The notes beneath the pieces were generated by a model that saw nothing but the letters and a program-made list of their open reading frames with translations, was not told where the DNA came from and did not search any database. Positions 8,206 through 19,614 of a stretch of DNA of 56,267 bases are shown here, in pieces. The DNA comes from Corynebacterium sp. 122RC1. GTDB lineage: Bacteria > Actinomycetota > Actinomycetes > Mycobacteriales > Mycobacteriaceae. Both the position numbers and the translations under genes were made by a program. Positions within the stretch are counted from its first letter, which is position 1; each line of letters begins with the position of its first letter. The stretch lies in the NCBI RefSeq assembly GCF_024580955.1, contig NZ_JANIKD010000016.1, positions 1 through 56,267 on the forward strand. Direction: 5' to 3'.

Positions 8206-10028
8206 TTTTGTTCATGAGGGGGTGCCCAACTCCGGATCTTGCGCAGCAGGATCCGGTTTTTGCGTTGTGAGTTCCCCAGTTTGGTGTTGAGGTAGCTGAG
8301 CACCTTGATGGCCTCGCCGATGTAGGGCCCTTTGTTGAGCATCACGCATTCGGCACGCAGCGCATAGGTGGCGTCGGTAATTTCTGCGCGGGAGGGCTGG
8401 CCTGTTTTCGCCATCGTCTCCAGGACCTGGGTTGCCAGGATCGTGGGCACGTGTGCGGCTTCTGCCGCCGCGGAGATAAACCGGGGCACTTCTGCCATGC
8501 GGCGGAAACCCAGCTCCACTGCGAGGTCGCCGCGGGCGATCATGAGTCCGAGCTTTTGGTAGCGCATGCCTTCCAGGAGCACTTCGCGCAGGTTGTTGTA
8601 TGCGGGAATCGTCTCGATTTTGAGCACCAGGCCCACTGTGGCTTTGGGCCCGAGGGCGTTGATCACCGCGGCGACGTCCTGGGCGTTGCGGATGAAGGAA
8701 ACCGCAACGATGTCCGCGTGCTGCTTGACGAACTCAAGGTGCCGCAGGTCGGCCTCGGTCAGGGAGGGCAGCGGCAACTCGGAATTGGGCAAGTTGATTC
8801 CTTTGTTGGCGGCCAAGGTGGTGCCGTTGGGGGCCGCGTGGGTCACGCGCAGGCGGACCTCGCTGGCGCTGACGTCGGTGACTTCGGCGGCCACCCTGCC
8901 GTCGTCAAAGAGCACCTGCTCCCCCACCTTGATCGCGCCTAGGACCTCCGGCAGGCTGAACGGGATGCGCAGGGGGCCTTGCACTTCGGGATCGGTGGCG
9001 GTGGAGTGTGCGTCGAGGATGAGCTCCTGCCCTGGGAAGATGCGCAGTTTGCGCTCAATCGGTGTGATGCCTGCGGCGCGGGTACGCATGTAGTCATGCT
9101 CCAGCAGCGTGCCCTCTGCGATGTAGGCGTTGCGTTGGCCTTCCGCAAGCGCACCCTCAGCAACCTGGGTGACAATGAATTTCCTCCGCGCACCGCGGTT
9201 GTCCACCAGCCGTACCTCACTGCCTTCTTTCAGGTCTGCGAACCACTCCGGGTCCACGGCAACCGGCAGCGCGGGGCGCCCAGGCAGCCCCTCTGGGATC
9301 GGCGGCTGCGTCCCCTGAGGGTAGAGCCAGAGTTTCGACGGCGCCAGCACCCTACCGCTGGCATCGCGCAGCACGCGCGCGCGTCCAACCTGGGGTCCGG
9401 GGAGAATATCTCCTGTGCGCAGCTTCGGGCCGGCAAGATCCATGCTTACACGGATCTCCACGCCGGCCTCTTTGGCGGCAGCTCGCACGTTGTGGATCAT
9501 GCGCAACCAGACCGATTCATCGTCATGGGCGCAGTTGATGCGTGCCAGTTGCATGCCGTCGGCAATGAAGCCGCGCACAATGGCAATGTCATCTGCGGCC
9601 TCCGCCGGCAGCGTGACCATGATCCGCGAGTGTGCATCCGGGCGAGCCGGGCCCAAAAGCTGCGTAGTGTGTTGCTCCAGTATCTGGTCTGAGGCCGCAA
9701 ACGCACCCGCCACCTCAGCCTGGGGGTACCTAAATCCCTCGCCGGCGATGGCACCAAGCACATTGCGGGCGGCCTTCAACCGTGCACGCACATCCGGTTC
9801 GGTGGTGGAAAGGCGGGTGGCGCCAAGATCCCCAAGGCGATCTTGCAGTTCGGAGAGATCGAGGGAGCGCAGGTAGGCATAGTCCACCAGGTTGTGCGCC
9901 CCGAAGCTGTGTTCAGGTGCCACGGCAGCCAATTGCGCGCTAAATCTGGTGTGCTCTGCGTCGAGGTGCCCCAACAGTGCGTCAATTTCCGCCGCCAGTG
10001 CCGTGGCCGCCTGCCGTTCTACGCCCAT
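8202..10028 (-). CDS. Pyruvate kinase-like protein (Pyk2 type, N-terminally extended)
   Basis: Predicted 608-aa protein. Residues from about 130 to the end form a pyruvate kinase barrel with the interrupting beta domain: substrate-region motifs MQLARINCAHDD, SMDLAGPKLRTG, IVAVSFIRNAQDV, LKIETIPAYNNL, LMIARGDLAVELGF and TILATQVLETMAKTG are recognisable. The first 130 residues are an additional helical domain absent from canonical enzymes, and the usual C-terminal allosteric domain is missing. C. glutamicum has a comparable second pyruvate kinase (Pyk2), which is the likeliest orthologue. I chose ATG 10028 over ATG 10049 because AAAGGA lies 8-9 bp upstream. Activity toward phosphoenolpyruvate is inferred, not certain. 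Confidence 0.82.
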   Translation of the reverse strand: MGVERQAATALAAEIDALLGHLDAEHTRFSAQLAAVAPEHSFGAHNLVDYAYLRSLDLSELQDRLGDLGATRLSTTEPDVRARLKAARNVLGAIAGEGFRYPQAEVAGAFAASDQILEQHTTQLLGPARPDAHSRIMVTLPAEAADDIAIVRGFIADGMQLARINCAHDDESVWLRMIHNVRAAAKEAGVEIRVSMDLAGPKLRTGDILPGPQVGRARVLRDASGRVLAPSKLWLYPQGTQPPIPEGLPGRPALPVAVDPEWFADLKEGSEVRLVDNRGARRKFIVTQVAEGALAEGQRNAYIAEGTLLEHDYMRTRAAGITPIERKLRIFPGQELILDAHSTATDPEVQGPLRIPFSLPEVLGAIKVGEQVLFDDGRVAAEVTDVSASEVRLRVTHAAPNGTTLAANKGINLPNSELPLPSLTEADLRHLEFVKQHADIVAVSFIRNAQDVAAVINALGPKATVGLVLKIETIPAYNNLREVLLEGMRYQKLGLMIARGDLAVELGFRRMAEVPRFISAAAEAAHVPTILATQVLETMAKTGQPSRAEITDATYALRAECVMLNKGPYIGEAIKVLSYLNTKLGNSQRKNRILLRKIRSWAPPHEQN

Positions 10029-10158
10029 GTGATTTTTCCTTTTCACCATCGCGATTCACCATCACGTCAAAGTGTGCTGGTGATATTGTGCCTGCTTCTC
10101 ACCGATCCTGCAGAGTAGGGCCGCATATTGACGCCGCAGATCAGCTCAGCGCATGCAA

Positions 10159-10190
10159 AAGGCGGCAGCCTCTTGGGTCTGCCGCCTTCT
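10159..10190 (-). terminator. Terminator of the catalase gene
   Basis: On the minus strand an 8-bp GC-rich stem (GGCGGCAG paired with CTGCCGCC) with a short loop is followed by TTTTGC, just downstream of the katA stop. This is a classical intrinsic terminator. Confidence 0.85.
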
Positions 10191-10204
10191 CAAGGGAGTG
10201 ACTG

Positions 10205-11740
10205 CTACTTCTTGGTAGCAAACACTTCACGGAGCTTCGCTGCGAGGTCCTGGTCCAGCTTGCCCCAGTACTCGTACACCTGCTCCTCAACCTGCTCGGA
10301 GACGCCAACCATGGCGTTGGTCACGTTGTCGATGAAGCGCTCGCGAGCGGCATCGTCGAACACCTCCAGGTAGAGGGTGCGTGCCTGCACGAAGTCATCG
10401 TCCTCAGCGTGCTTCACGTATGCCGCACGAACGAGGTCGGTGCCGTGTGGGTCTGGGTTGACGTACAGATCGCCAGCCTGGCCGTAGGTCACGCCAGAGG
10501 AGGAAGTCTGACCGTCATCCAGGAAGCCTGCGCCCTTTTCAAAGCGGTTCGGACTGTACACAGGTGCGCCGGCATCATTGAACTCCACCGCCATGGAGCC
10601 CTGGTGCGAGTAGGTGTTCACCTCAGAAACTGGGCGGTTGATTGGCAGGTGGCGGTAGTTCGCACCGATGCGGTAGCGCTGCGCATCCGCGTATGCGAAT
10701 GCACGAGCCATGAGCATGCGGTCTGGGGAAAGGCCGGTGCCGGGAACGATGTTGGATGGGTCCAGGGCGATCTGCTCGATCTGCGCGTGGAAGTTCACTG
10801 GGTTGCGGTTGAGCTCGAAGTAGCCAACCGGGATCAGTGGGTAGTCCTTCTGGGACCACACCTTGGTGAGGTCGAATGGGTTGAAGCGGTAGCTCTCAGC
10901 CTCATCGAAAGGCATGATCTGTACCTTGACGTCCCAGCGTGGGAAGTCACCGCGCTCGATGGCCTCAAAAAGGTCACGGCGTTGGTAGTCAGCGTCCTTA
11001 CCAGCCATTTCCTCAGCCTCAGCGCCGGTGAAGGTTTCCCAGCCCTGCTGGGTCTTAAAGTGGTACTTCACCCAGAAAGCCTCGCCGGCCTCATTGACCC
11101 ACTGGAAGGTGTGGGAACCAAAGCCGTCCTGGTGGCGGGAGGTCTTCGGGGTGCCGCGGTCACCCATGAGGTAGGTCACCTGGTGGATGGACTCAGGGGT
11201 GCGGGTCCAGAAATCCCACTGAGCATCCGCGTCACGCAGGCCGGATGGGCCAACGCGCTTCTGGGAGTGGATGAAGTCTGGGAACTTGATGCCGTCACGC
11301 AGGAAGAAGGTTGGGGTGTTGTTACCAACAATGTCCAAGTTGCCTTCTTCAGTCCAGAAGCGCAGTGCGAAGCCGTGGACGTCACGCCAAGTATCTGGGG
11401 AGCCCTGCTCACCGGCAACAGTGGAGAAACGGACGGCCATTGGAGTGACCTTGCCTGGCTGGAACAACGCGGCCTTGGTGTACTTGGAAACATCCTCGGT
11501 GACGTGGAACTCACCGAATGCGCCGTGACCCTTTGCGTGTGGGTTGCGCTCTGGCACGCGCTCGCGGTTGAAGTGCGCCAGCTTCTCAATGAGCTGGAGG
11601 TCATTGAGCACGTTTGGGCCCTGTGGGCCCGCGGTGATGGAAATGTTCTCAGATGCAACGGGCTGGCCACCAAGGCGGGTGCTGTTGCCCTTTGGTTCTG
11701 GGCGCTGGCCGTTGCTCAAGATTGGATCTACAGCGTTCAT
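10205..11740 (-). CDS. katA: Catalase (haem monofunctional)
   Basis: Predicted 511-aa small-subunit catalase that detoxifies hydrogen peroxide in the cytoplasm. The distal His is in PERNPHAKGHGAFG, the distal Asn in DIVGNNTPTFFLRD, and the haem-ligand Tyr region is ARAFAYADAQRYRIG. Length fits clade 3 catalases. I chose ATG 11740 (MNAVDP), preceded by AGGAG at good spacing, over a longer in-frame extension. The gene is divergent from sigC; the intergenic region contains two short inverted repeats that are candidate peroxide or metal regulator sites. A strong terminator follows the gene. Confidence 0.96.
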   Translation of the reverse strand: MNAVDPILSNGQRPEPKGNSTRLGGQPVASENISITAGPQGPNVLNDLQLIEKLAHFNRERVPERNPHAKGHGAFGEFHVTEDVSKYTKAALFQPGKVTPMAVRFSTVAGEQGSPDTWRDVHGFALRFWTEEGNLDIVGNNTPTFFLRDGIKFPDFIHSQKRVGPSGLRDADAQWDFWTRTPESIHQVTYLMGDRGTPKTSRHQDGFGSHTFQWVNEAGEAFWVKYHFKTQQGWETFTGAEAEEMAGKDADYQRRDLFEAIERGDFPRWDVKVQIMPFDEAESYRFNPFDLTKVWSQKDYPLIPVGYFELNRNPVNFHAQIEQIALDPSNIVPGTGLSPDRMLMARAFAYADAQRYRIGANYRHLPINRPVSEVNTYSHQGSMAVEFNDAGAPVYSPNRFEKGAGFLDDGQTSSSGVTYGQAGDLYVNPDPHGTDLVRAAYVKHAEDDDFVQARTLYLEVFDDAARERFIDNVTNAMVGVSEQVEEQVYEYWGKLDQDLAAKLREVFATKK

Positions 11741-11801
11741 GAAGGATTCTCCTATGGGTTGCAATTCTCTATCCAACCTACACCTAGAAGATAAGCCTTG
11801 C

Positions 11802-11832
11802 AATAGATTCCGAACTATTAGGCAGACCTAAT
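11802..11832. promoter_or_regulatory. Inverted repeats upstream of katA
   Basis: AATAG-N8-CTATT (11802-11819) overlaps ATTAGG-N4-CCTAAT (11817-11832) between katA and sigC. The first is reminiscent of OxyR-type ATAG/CTAT half sites although the spacing differs by one base. The second resembles DtxR half-site words without the full 19-bp palindrome. Either could control katA; this is inference only. Confidence 0.35.
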
Positions 11833-11852
11833 CAATTCCCCTCTCTGTTCCC

Positions 11853-11883
11853 TTGCTACGCCTGAGACTCCCTTTGATACAGT
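11853..11883 (+). promoter_or_regulatory. Candidate sigC promoter
   Basis: TTGCTA (11853-11858) and GATACA (11876-11881) are separated by 17 bp, and TACAGT (11878-11883) lies 8 bp before the sigC ATG. No ribosome-binding site is present, which suggests a leaderless transcript. Confidence 0.45.
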
Positions 11884-11891
11884 CTTGCAGT

Positions 11892-12470
11892 ATGAACCGT
11901 GTGGAGCATGACGCCTACGTCACCCAACTCGCACTCGCAGCGGGCAGGGGTGACCGCGCAGCACTCCACAATTTTATTCGGGAAACGCAGTCGGACGTGT
12001 GGCGTCTGCTCGCCCATTTAGGAGGTCAAGAAATTGCGGACGACCTCACCCAGGAAACCTATCTCCGCGTGATCAGCGCACTCCCCCGCTTCGCCGCGCG
12101 TTCGTCGGCACGCACCTGGCTGCTTTCGCTTGCTCGGCGCGTGTGGGTGGACAACATCCGCCACGACATGGCCCGCCCGCGGAAATCGGCGGCGGAAATT
12201 GAGGATTTTGAGCCCCGCACGGCACCGAGCTCCTGGAGTGAATGGGTTGACGTGCGCATGCTCATCGACGCCCTGCCCGAGGAACGCCGCGAAGCCCTGA
12301 TCCTCACGCAGGTGCTGGGGTATTCCTATGAGGAGGCTGCAAAAATTGCCGACGTGCGCCTGGGCACCATCCGCTCAAGGGTAGCCCGCGCGCGTGCGGA
12401 TATCATCGCGGCAACGCAGGCCGCGAATCAGGAACAGCCGGGCAATGAACGCCAAAGCGGCACCGCCTAA
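11892..12470 (+). CDS. sigC: ECF-type RNA polymerase sigma factor SigC
   Basis: Predicted 192-aa extracytoplasmic-function sigma factor. Region 2 is visible from about residue 25 to 95 (LAHLGGQEIADDLTQETYLR, then SARTWLLSLARRVWVDNIRH), and region 4 from about 120 (ALPEERREALILTQVLGYS, IADVRLGTIRSRVARARADI). Its place next to katA and opposite asd matches sigC of C. glutamicum, where SigC has been linked to respiratory-chain genes. ATG 11892 is chosen because it gives the normal N-terminus and sits at leaderless distance from a -10-like hexamer. No adjacent anti-sigma gene is present. Confidence 0.85.
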   Translation: MNRVEHDAYVTQLALAAGRGDRAALHNFIRETQSDVWRLLAHLGGQEIADDLTQETYLRVISALPRFAARSSARTWLLSLARRVWVDNIRHDMARPRKSAAEIEDFEPRTAPSSWSEWVDVRMLIDALPEERREALILTQVLGYSYEEAAKIADVRLGTIRSRVARARADIIAATQAANQEQPGNERQSGTA

Positions 12471-12503
12471 AGGCAGCGCCGCTAGTTGGCAAATTAGTCA
12501 GGT

Positions 12504-14847
<2,344 letters not shown>

Positions 14848-15110
14848 GGGCAACGCCCTTTCCGAGACCTCAACCGCCGTACCTACACGCGCGGCTTCAC
14901 CCTCTCAATTACATCCGTTATTTCGCCCAATAACCATAGCATTCTGTTGCCCAACCGGTAAAAGGCGAGACTCTGCCAAACGAGTCACATTCACCGGCAC
15001 AAACACGCTTCACGACGCACCCAAGCGCCGCACCCCCAACCGCCGCCGGTGCGTTGCGGTTGGGCGTGCACTCCCTGTGCTCGCCCCTCATGAGCAAAAG
15101 GCGTTGGGGG

Positions 15111-15455
15111 TTAGTTACTCGGCGTTGAGCGGAACCTCACCCACACGCTGGCCGCCAGGAGGCAGGCGGCAAGTAATGCCAGCAACAGCACATTTGCACC
15201 AGCGTTGCTGGGCTGCTTTGCAGAACGCGGCTGCTCAGTTTGCGGCATGGTTTCATTCGGCGTGTTCACCGACTCCGAAGGCCTTGGCTCCGAAGGCGAT
15301 GGCACCGGAACAGGCACCGGAATCCTGGGGATCGGTGGCACTGGTTCCTCCGGGGTGGTGCTCGCCGGCGGGGTGGTCGGAGGAGTTGTTGGTGGTGTGG
15401 TTGGTGGCTCCGTCGGAGGAATTACCTCCCTCTGGTTTTGACCAGTGACGACCAT
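15111..15455 (-). CDS. Small Thr/Pro-rich protein with C-terminal membrane anchor; possible gene remnant
   Basis: Open frame of 114 residues. The N-terminal half is Pro/Thr-rich with tandem TTPP units, the middle is Pro/Val/Ser-rich, and the C-terminus has one membrane helix (VLLLALLAACLLAASVWV) and a short Arg-containing tail. This resembles the wall-spanning and anchor end of a corynebacterial surface protein, but the sorting motif is degenerate (PSNAGAN where the others in this contig have LANTG). There is no signal peptide. An in-frame stop lies six codons upstream of the ATG and no convincing ribosome-binding site is visible. It could be the 3' remnant of a decayed surface protein gene. 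I do not recognise a function. Confidence 0.4.
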   Translation of the reverse strand: MVVTGQNQREVIPPTEPPTTPPTTPPTTPPASTTPEEPVPPIPRIPVPVPVPSPSEPRPSESVNTPNETMPQTEQPRSAKQPSNAGANVLLLALLAACLLAASVWVRFRSTPSN

Positions 15456-15748
15456 GGCACCACAGTAGCTTTATTCGAAATATTCGAAAACGCCCCCCTT
15501 GGCGGGAATATGCTCCCAAGGCTGTTCCCTCACACCACAGAACCTCCATGGTTCGAAATGACTCTAGCCTCAACGGTAACCGTCCCCACCGAGTCACGCA
15601 CCAAACAAGACGTCACTAACCCTGGCATCCAAAAACAAGGCGTTAGCAAACCCCCTACACCTGCGATAGGTTACAAGCAGGCGAAACATTTCCGTTCACA
15701 TATTTACCCATCTATGCAATCGTTTTCATTTCCTCATGAGGAGTACAC

Positions 15749-16567
15749 ATGTCCACGTTGAACCAACTGCTTGCACCCGGCGCAGTAAACCTGCGCGGCA
15801 ACGCAGCCACTTGGGAAGAAGCTATACGCCTCGCCGGCAAACTCCTAGAGCAAGCCGACGCCACCACCTCCGAATACACCGAAGCCATGGTCGCTTCTGT
15901 GGTGGAGAACGGCCCATACATCGTGGTGGCTCCGGGCTTCGCTTTTGCACACGCGCGCCCAAGCCAGGCGGTGCACCGCACCCAGATCAGTTGGGTGCGC
16001 CTTGAGACTCCAGTGGAGTTCGGGCACAAGACAAATGATCCAGTCACACTGGTGGTGGCCCTCGCGGCCACTGATTCCTCCACCCATCTGGAGGCGATGA
16101 AGGAGCTGGCTTCCCTGCTAGGCAATGCGCATGTCAGGACCCAGCTTGACGCCGTAAGCACCGAGGATGAGCTGCGGGAGGTGCTCGCGCGTGGGGGCGT
16201 CGGAACGCCTGCTGCCGCAGAACAATCCGCAGCCACTCAGGCGAACAGCGGCCATTCCTACGCTGCTGACTCAGTGGAGTCAAAGGGCAAGATTTACACG
16301 GTGTGCGGCAACGGGTTGGGCACCTCCCTGTTCTTGAAAAACACTGTTGACCAGGTGCTCTATGCCTGGGGTTGGAGCAAGTACCTCACGGTGGAAGCCA
16401 CGGACACCATTTCCGCCAAGGGACGCGCAAAGGAGGCAGACTTCCTGCTGACTTCCGGTGAAATTGCGGCGACTTTGGGTGACGTTGGAGTACCGGTGCA
16501 CGTGGTTGAGGACTTCACCTCGCTTTCAGAGGTAGACCATGCGCTGCGCGAACTCTACGACGTGTAG
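15749..16567 (+). CDS. PTS ascorbate-type EIIA-EIIB fusion
   Basis: Predicted 272-aa cytoplasmic PTS component. Residues about 1-150 form an EIIA domain of the mannitol/fructose/ascorbate class, with the phosphorylated His expected in APGFAFAHARPSQAV. Residues from about 175 are an EIIB domain whose phosphocysteine is in YTVCGNGLGTSLF. It passes phosphate from HPr to the sugar transported by the EIIC encoded 58 bp downstream. GAGGAG lies before the ATG. The EIIB/EIIC type is that of L-ascorbate (Ula/Sga) systems; the real substrate here is inferred from family only. No adjacent regulator or catabolic ula genes are present. Confidence 0.9.
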   Translation: MSTLNQLLAPGAVNLRGNAATWEEAIRLAGKLLEQADATTSEYTEAMVASVVENGPYIVVAPGFAFAHARPSQAVHRTQISWVRLETPVEFGHKTNDPVTLVVALAATDSSTHLEAMKELASLLGNAHVRTQLDAVSTEDELREVLARGGVGTPAAAEQSAATQANSGHSYAADSVESKGKIYTVCGNGLGTSLFLKNTVDQVLYAWGWSKYLTVEATDTISAKGRAKEADFLLTSGEIAATLGDVGVPVHVVEDFTSLSEVDHALRELYDV

Positions 16568-16625
16568 CTGCGCCTCAACGCTGCCTAAGCAAAAACCCCA
16601 TTAAATACAGACTGAAAGACTCATC

Positions 16626-18224
16626 ATGGATTTTCTACTTTCTCTGGCGAACTTCCTCGTCAATGAAATCCTTTCCGTGCCGGCGTTCCTCATCGGCATC
16701 ATTACCGCCGTGGGTTTGGCCGCTTTGGGCCGCTCCACCGGCCAGGTGTTGGGGAGCGCCATCAAGGCAACCCTCGGCTTCCTGCTCATCGGCGCCGGCG
16801 CAGGCCTCGTGGTGGCCTCGCTGGAACCACTCGGCGCAATGATCACCGGAGCCACCGGCGCCCAAGGCGTGGTGCCTACCAATGAAGCAATCGTGGGTAT
16901 TGCTCAGGAACAATTTGGTAGCCAAGTTGCCTGGATCATGATCCTGGGCTACGTGGTTTCCCTGATCCTGGCCCGCTTCACCCCCATGAGCTACGTGTTC
17001 CTCACCGGCCACCACGTGCTGTTCATGGCAACCCTGCTCACCATGGTGCTGGCACCTGCGGGCTACGCCTCCTGGGTTGTGGTGGTGTTTGGTGCCGCCC
17101 TGCTGGGCATCTTGATGGTCTCGCTGCCTGCGATCGCACACCCCTGGACTCGCCGCATCACCGGCGACGACTCCATTGCCATCGGACACTTCGGCACCGC
17201 CGGCTACGTGGCCGCTGGCGCAGTGGGCAAGCTCGTTGGCGGTAAAGGCGATAAGGGCGGCAGTGGCGGCAAGGGCGGCAAGATTTCCCCATCCACCGAA
17301 GAACTCAAGCTCCCCGAGGGCCTGCGTTTCCTCCGTGACTCCATGGTGGCCACCGCCCTTTCCATGGCCCTGATGTACATGGTGCTTGCCGTGCTGTTCA
17401 TCGCACGCGCTGGTACCGAAGAAGCCTTCCAAGCATTCGAGGGCGGCGCCACCAACGTAGGCAACTACCTCATGCAATCCTTCACCCAAGGCCTCCAGTT
17501 TGGTGTGGCCGTGGCGGTAATCCTCTTCGGTGTGCGCACCATCCTGGGTGAACTCGTGCCGGCCTTCCAAGGCATCGCCGCAAAGGTTGTGCCAGGTGCA
17601 ATCCCCGCGCTGGACTGCCCGATTGTGTTCCCCTACGCCCAGAACGCCGTGCTCGTGGGCTTCATCTCTTCCTTCGTTGGTGGCCTCGCTGGCCTCGCCG
17701 TCCTTTCTGCATGGCTCAACCCAGCATTCGGCGTGGCACTCATCCTGCCGGGCCTCGTGCCTCACTTCTTCACCGGCGGCGCGGCTGGTGTGTACGGCAA
17801 CGCTACCGGTGGCCGTCGCGGCGCGATCCTCGGCGCATTCACCAATGGCCTGCTGATCACCTTCCTCCCAGCATTCCTCCTGGGCGTATTGGGCTCCTTC
17901 GGCTCCGCGAACACCACCTTCGGTGACGCCGACTTCGGTTGGTTCGGCCTCCTCCTCGGCTGGTCCTCACAGGCCGGCGGCGCATTTGGCCTGGTCCTCA
18001 TGGCCATCCTCGGCCTCGCGGTGCTGGCATTGGGCTGGTTCTCCCAAACCAAGCTCGTGGCGGGCAACTGGGACCCCACCCCGCAGCGCCCCAAGCCAGG
18101 CGCTGATGCAGCTGCAACTTCCGACGTCACCCCGTTGGCCGCCGGCGCCACGGCTGCCTCCAAGAAGTACCCCAAAGTCCGTCCACCTGCGGGCGCACCG
18201 GTGCCACCGAAGCCAGTGGCGTAA
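16626..18224 (+). CDS. ulaA: PTS ascorbate-type EIIC permease
   Basis: Predicted 532-aa membrane permease of the UlaA/SgaT family. About ten hydrophobic helices are visible, and the family motif around the substrate site appears in IPALDCPIVFPYAQNAVLVG. Residues about 200-215 form a Gly/Lys-rich loop (GDKGGSGGKGGK), and the C-terminal 50 residues are a Pro/Ala-rich cytoplasmic tail ending KVRPPAGAPVPPKPVA. The gene follows the EIIA-EIIB fusion and ends before a strong terminator, so the two form an operon. It takes up and phosphorylates L-ascorbate or a related sugar acid. Confidence 0.9.
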   Translation: MDFLLSLANFLVNEILSVPAFLIGIITAVGLAALGRSTGQVLGSAIKATLGFLLIGAGAGLVVASLEPLGAMITGATGAQGVVPTNEAIVGIAQEQFGSQVAWIMILGYVVSLILARFTPMSYVFLTGHHVLFMATLLTMVLAPAGYASWVVVVFGAALLGILMVSLPAIAHPWTRRITGDDSIAIGHFGTAGYVAAGAVGKLVGGKGDKGGSGGKGGKISPSTEELKLPEGLRFLRDSMVATALSMALMYMVLAVLFIARAGTEEAFQAFEGGATNVGNYLMQSFTQGLQFGVAVAVILFGVRTILGELVPAFQGIAAKVVPGAIPALDCPIVFPYAQNAVLVGFISSFVGGLAGLAVLSAWLNPAFGVALILPGLVPHFFTGGAAGVYGNATGGRRGAILGAFTNGLLITFLPAFLLGVLGSFGSANTTFGDADFGWFGLLLGWSSQAGGAFGLVLMAILGLAVLALGWFSQTKLVAGNWDPTPQRPKPGADAAATSDVTPLAAGATAASKKYPKVRPPAGAPVPPKPVA

Positions 18225-18262
18225 CCAATTGGTGAAGCACCTCTTCTAGCGTTTCTGAAGAG

Positions 18263-18315
18263 TCCCCCATGAGCTCAGCCAGCCGAGAATTGGCCGGAGG
18301 ATCATGGGGGATTTT
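18263..18315 (+). terminator. Terminator of the PTS operon
   Basis: A perfect 10-bp stem (TCCCCCATGA at 18263-18272 with TCATGGGGGA at 18302-18311), containing a small inner hairpin, is followed by TTTTCTTG. It lies 38 bp after the ulaA stop. Confidence 0.75.
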
Positions 18316-18574
18316 CTTGTGGTTGGTGGCTGTGTTTGCGTGGCCGTTTTCTCCAATACCCGGCATCTCCGGGGAACCGAAGGAGAAGTCCATGCAGGAT
18401 TCCACCCTAGCTAAGCCCCGGGTGAATGATTCACACCACGGAATCACTCCTGTTGAAGTCCAGACGCAGTGCAACCTTCCATCGAACCGCGCTGCGTGAT
18501 TCCAAGCTGACTCCCCAACCACAGGACATAAATGCGAAGGTGTCCATGCACTACCCCTCGAAGGAGAGTCAAGC

Positions 18575-18622
18575 AGTACTTTTTGGAGCACCAATTGTCT
18601 CATTCGTGCTTCAAAAAGTACT
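18575..18622. promoter_or_regulatory. Operator-like inverted repeat before the AbiE genes
   Basis: Two 17-bp arms (18575-18591 and 18606-18622) match as inverted repeats with one mismatch, spaced 14 bp apart (31 bp centre to centre, about three helical turns). A partial third copy (TTTTTTGAAGC) abuts the start codon. AbiEi antitoxins are known to repress their own operons by binding paired inverted repeats, so this is the likely operator. Confidence 0.75.
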
Positions 18623-18642
18623 TATATGGTATTTTTTGAAGC

Positions 18643-19614
18643 ATGAAAAGTTCTGAAGCGACAGGAATTCTCGGTGAAATCGCTTCCCAACAATGGGGAT
18701 TGGTCACCTCCGCCCAGGCCCGGAGCAGCGGAGTCGACCTGCCATCTCTACGCCGATTGGAAAAACAAGGCAACCTTATCCGCGTCCGACATGGTGTTTA
18801 CGCAAGTTCAGCGGTCACAATGTCTGCCGAATTGGAACTCAAGGCTGAATGGCTTGCTCTCAAACCTCACCTGATGGCCGCGGAGCGAATGAGCACCCCT
18901 TCCCTGGCTGGAGAAGCAGTAATCTCACACACAACTGCGGCTGAATTCTGGGAAATCGGCGATCTTTGGCCCGACGGTGCCCATTTCACCGTTCAACGGC
19001 GACGGCGGAGCAGACAAGCCGGCGTCCAGTTTCACCGCAGCGATCTCACACTTTCCGAGTGGATAATTCACCCGGCGGCTGGCCTCCCAATCACTACTGT
19101 GTCACGCACCATCTTCGACCTCGCTCAATCTGGCTACGAACCAGAGCACCTTTTGAGTTTGGTAGCTGATGCAGGGAGCAAGTCATTACTAGATGAACAA
19201 GAGCTCCTCGGCTATTTCGCTGGCCGTGAAGATGCTTTTGGTCTCAAAAGAGGAGACCAAAGCGGGCTCAATGAACTATTGAGCAAATACTCACTTGAGG
19301 CCAAGACCATTCGACAAACGAGGCTGCTCATAGATGAAGCATTGCGTCCAATTCAGGAGCAGGTGAGCCAACTAATGAATTCAATTATGGCAACCCACAG
19401 TTGGCCCCAGGATGTATCGAGCCAGCTCAACCGCCACTTAGTACAAAAGACAAGTTTCTTGAACAACTCAGGAATTGCCCGGACCACTTTTCATTCACCA
19501 GGACCTAGGCCTACATCTCGACTTTCAGTCCCTCCCCAAAGATTACGAGAGAATTCAGACACTCACAATGCAACAGACCCCCAAAATCCAGAAGACACAC
19601 GGTCAGGTAACTAG
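18643..19614 (+). CDS. Type IV toxin-antitoxin AbiEi-family antitoxin
   Basis: Predicted 323-aa antitoxin and autoregulator of an AbiE abortive-infection system. Residues about 8-60 form the N-terminal winged-helix domain (WGLVTSAQARSSGVDLPSLR, then LEKQGNLIRVRHGVYAS). The second domain includes ISHTTAAEFWEIGDLWPD and GLPITTVSRTIFDLAQSGYE, typical of AbiEi. The C-terminal third is polar and poorly conserved. No ribosome-binding site precedes the ATG, and the operator runs up to it. The reading frame overlaps the toxin start by 47 bp. The local base composition is richer in A/T than in flanking genes, consistent with acquisition as a defence cassette. Confidence 0.85.
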   Translation: MKSSEATGILGEIASQQWGLVTSAQARSSGVDLPSLRRLEKQGNLIRVRHGVYASSAVTMSAELELKAEWLALKPHLMAAERMSTPSLAGEAVISHTTAAEFWEIGDLWPDGAHFTVQRRRRSRQAGVQFHRSDLTLSEWIIHPAAGLPITTVSRTIFDLAQSGYEPEHLLSLVADAGSKSLLDEQELLGYFAGREDAFGLKRGDQSGLNELLSKYSLEAKTIRQTRLLIDEALRPIQEQVSQLMNSIMATHSWPQDVSSQLNRHLVQKTSFLNNSGIARTTFHSPGPRPTSRLSVPPQRLRENSDTHNATDPQNPEDTRSGN

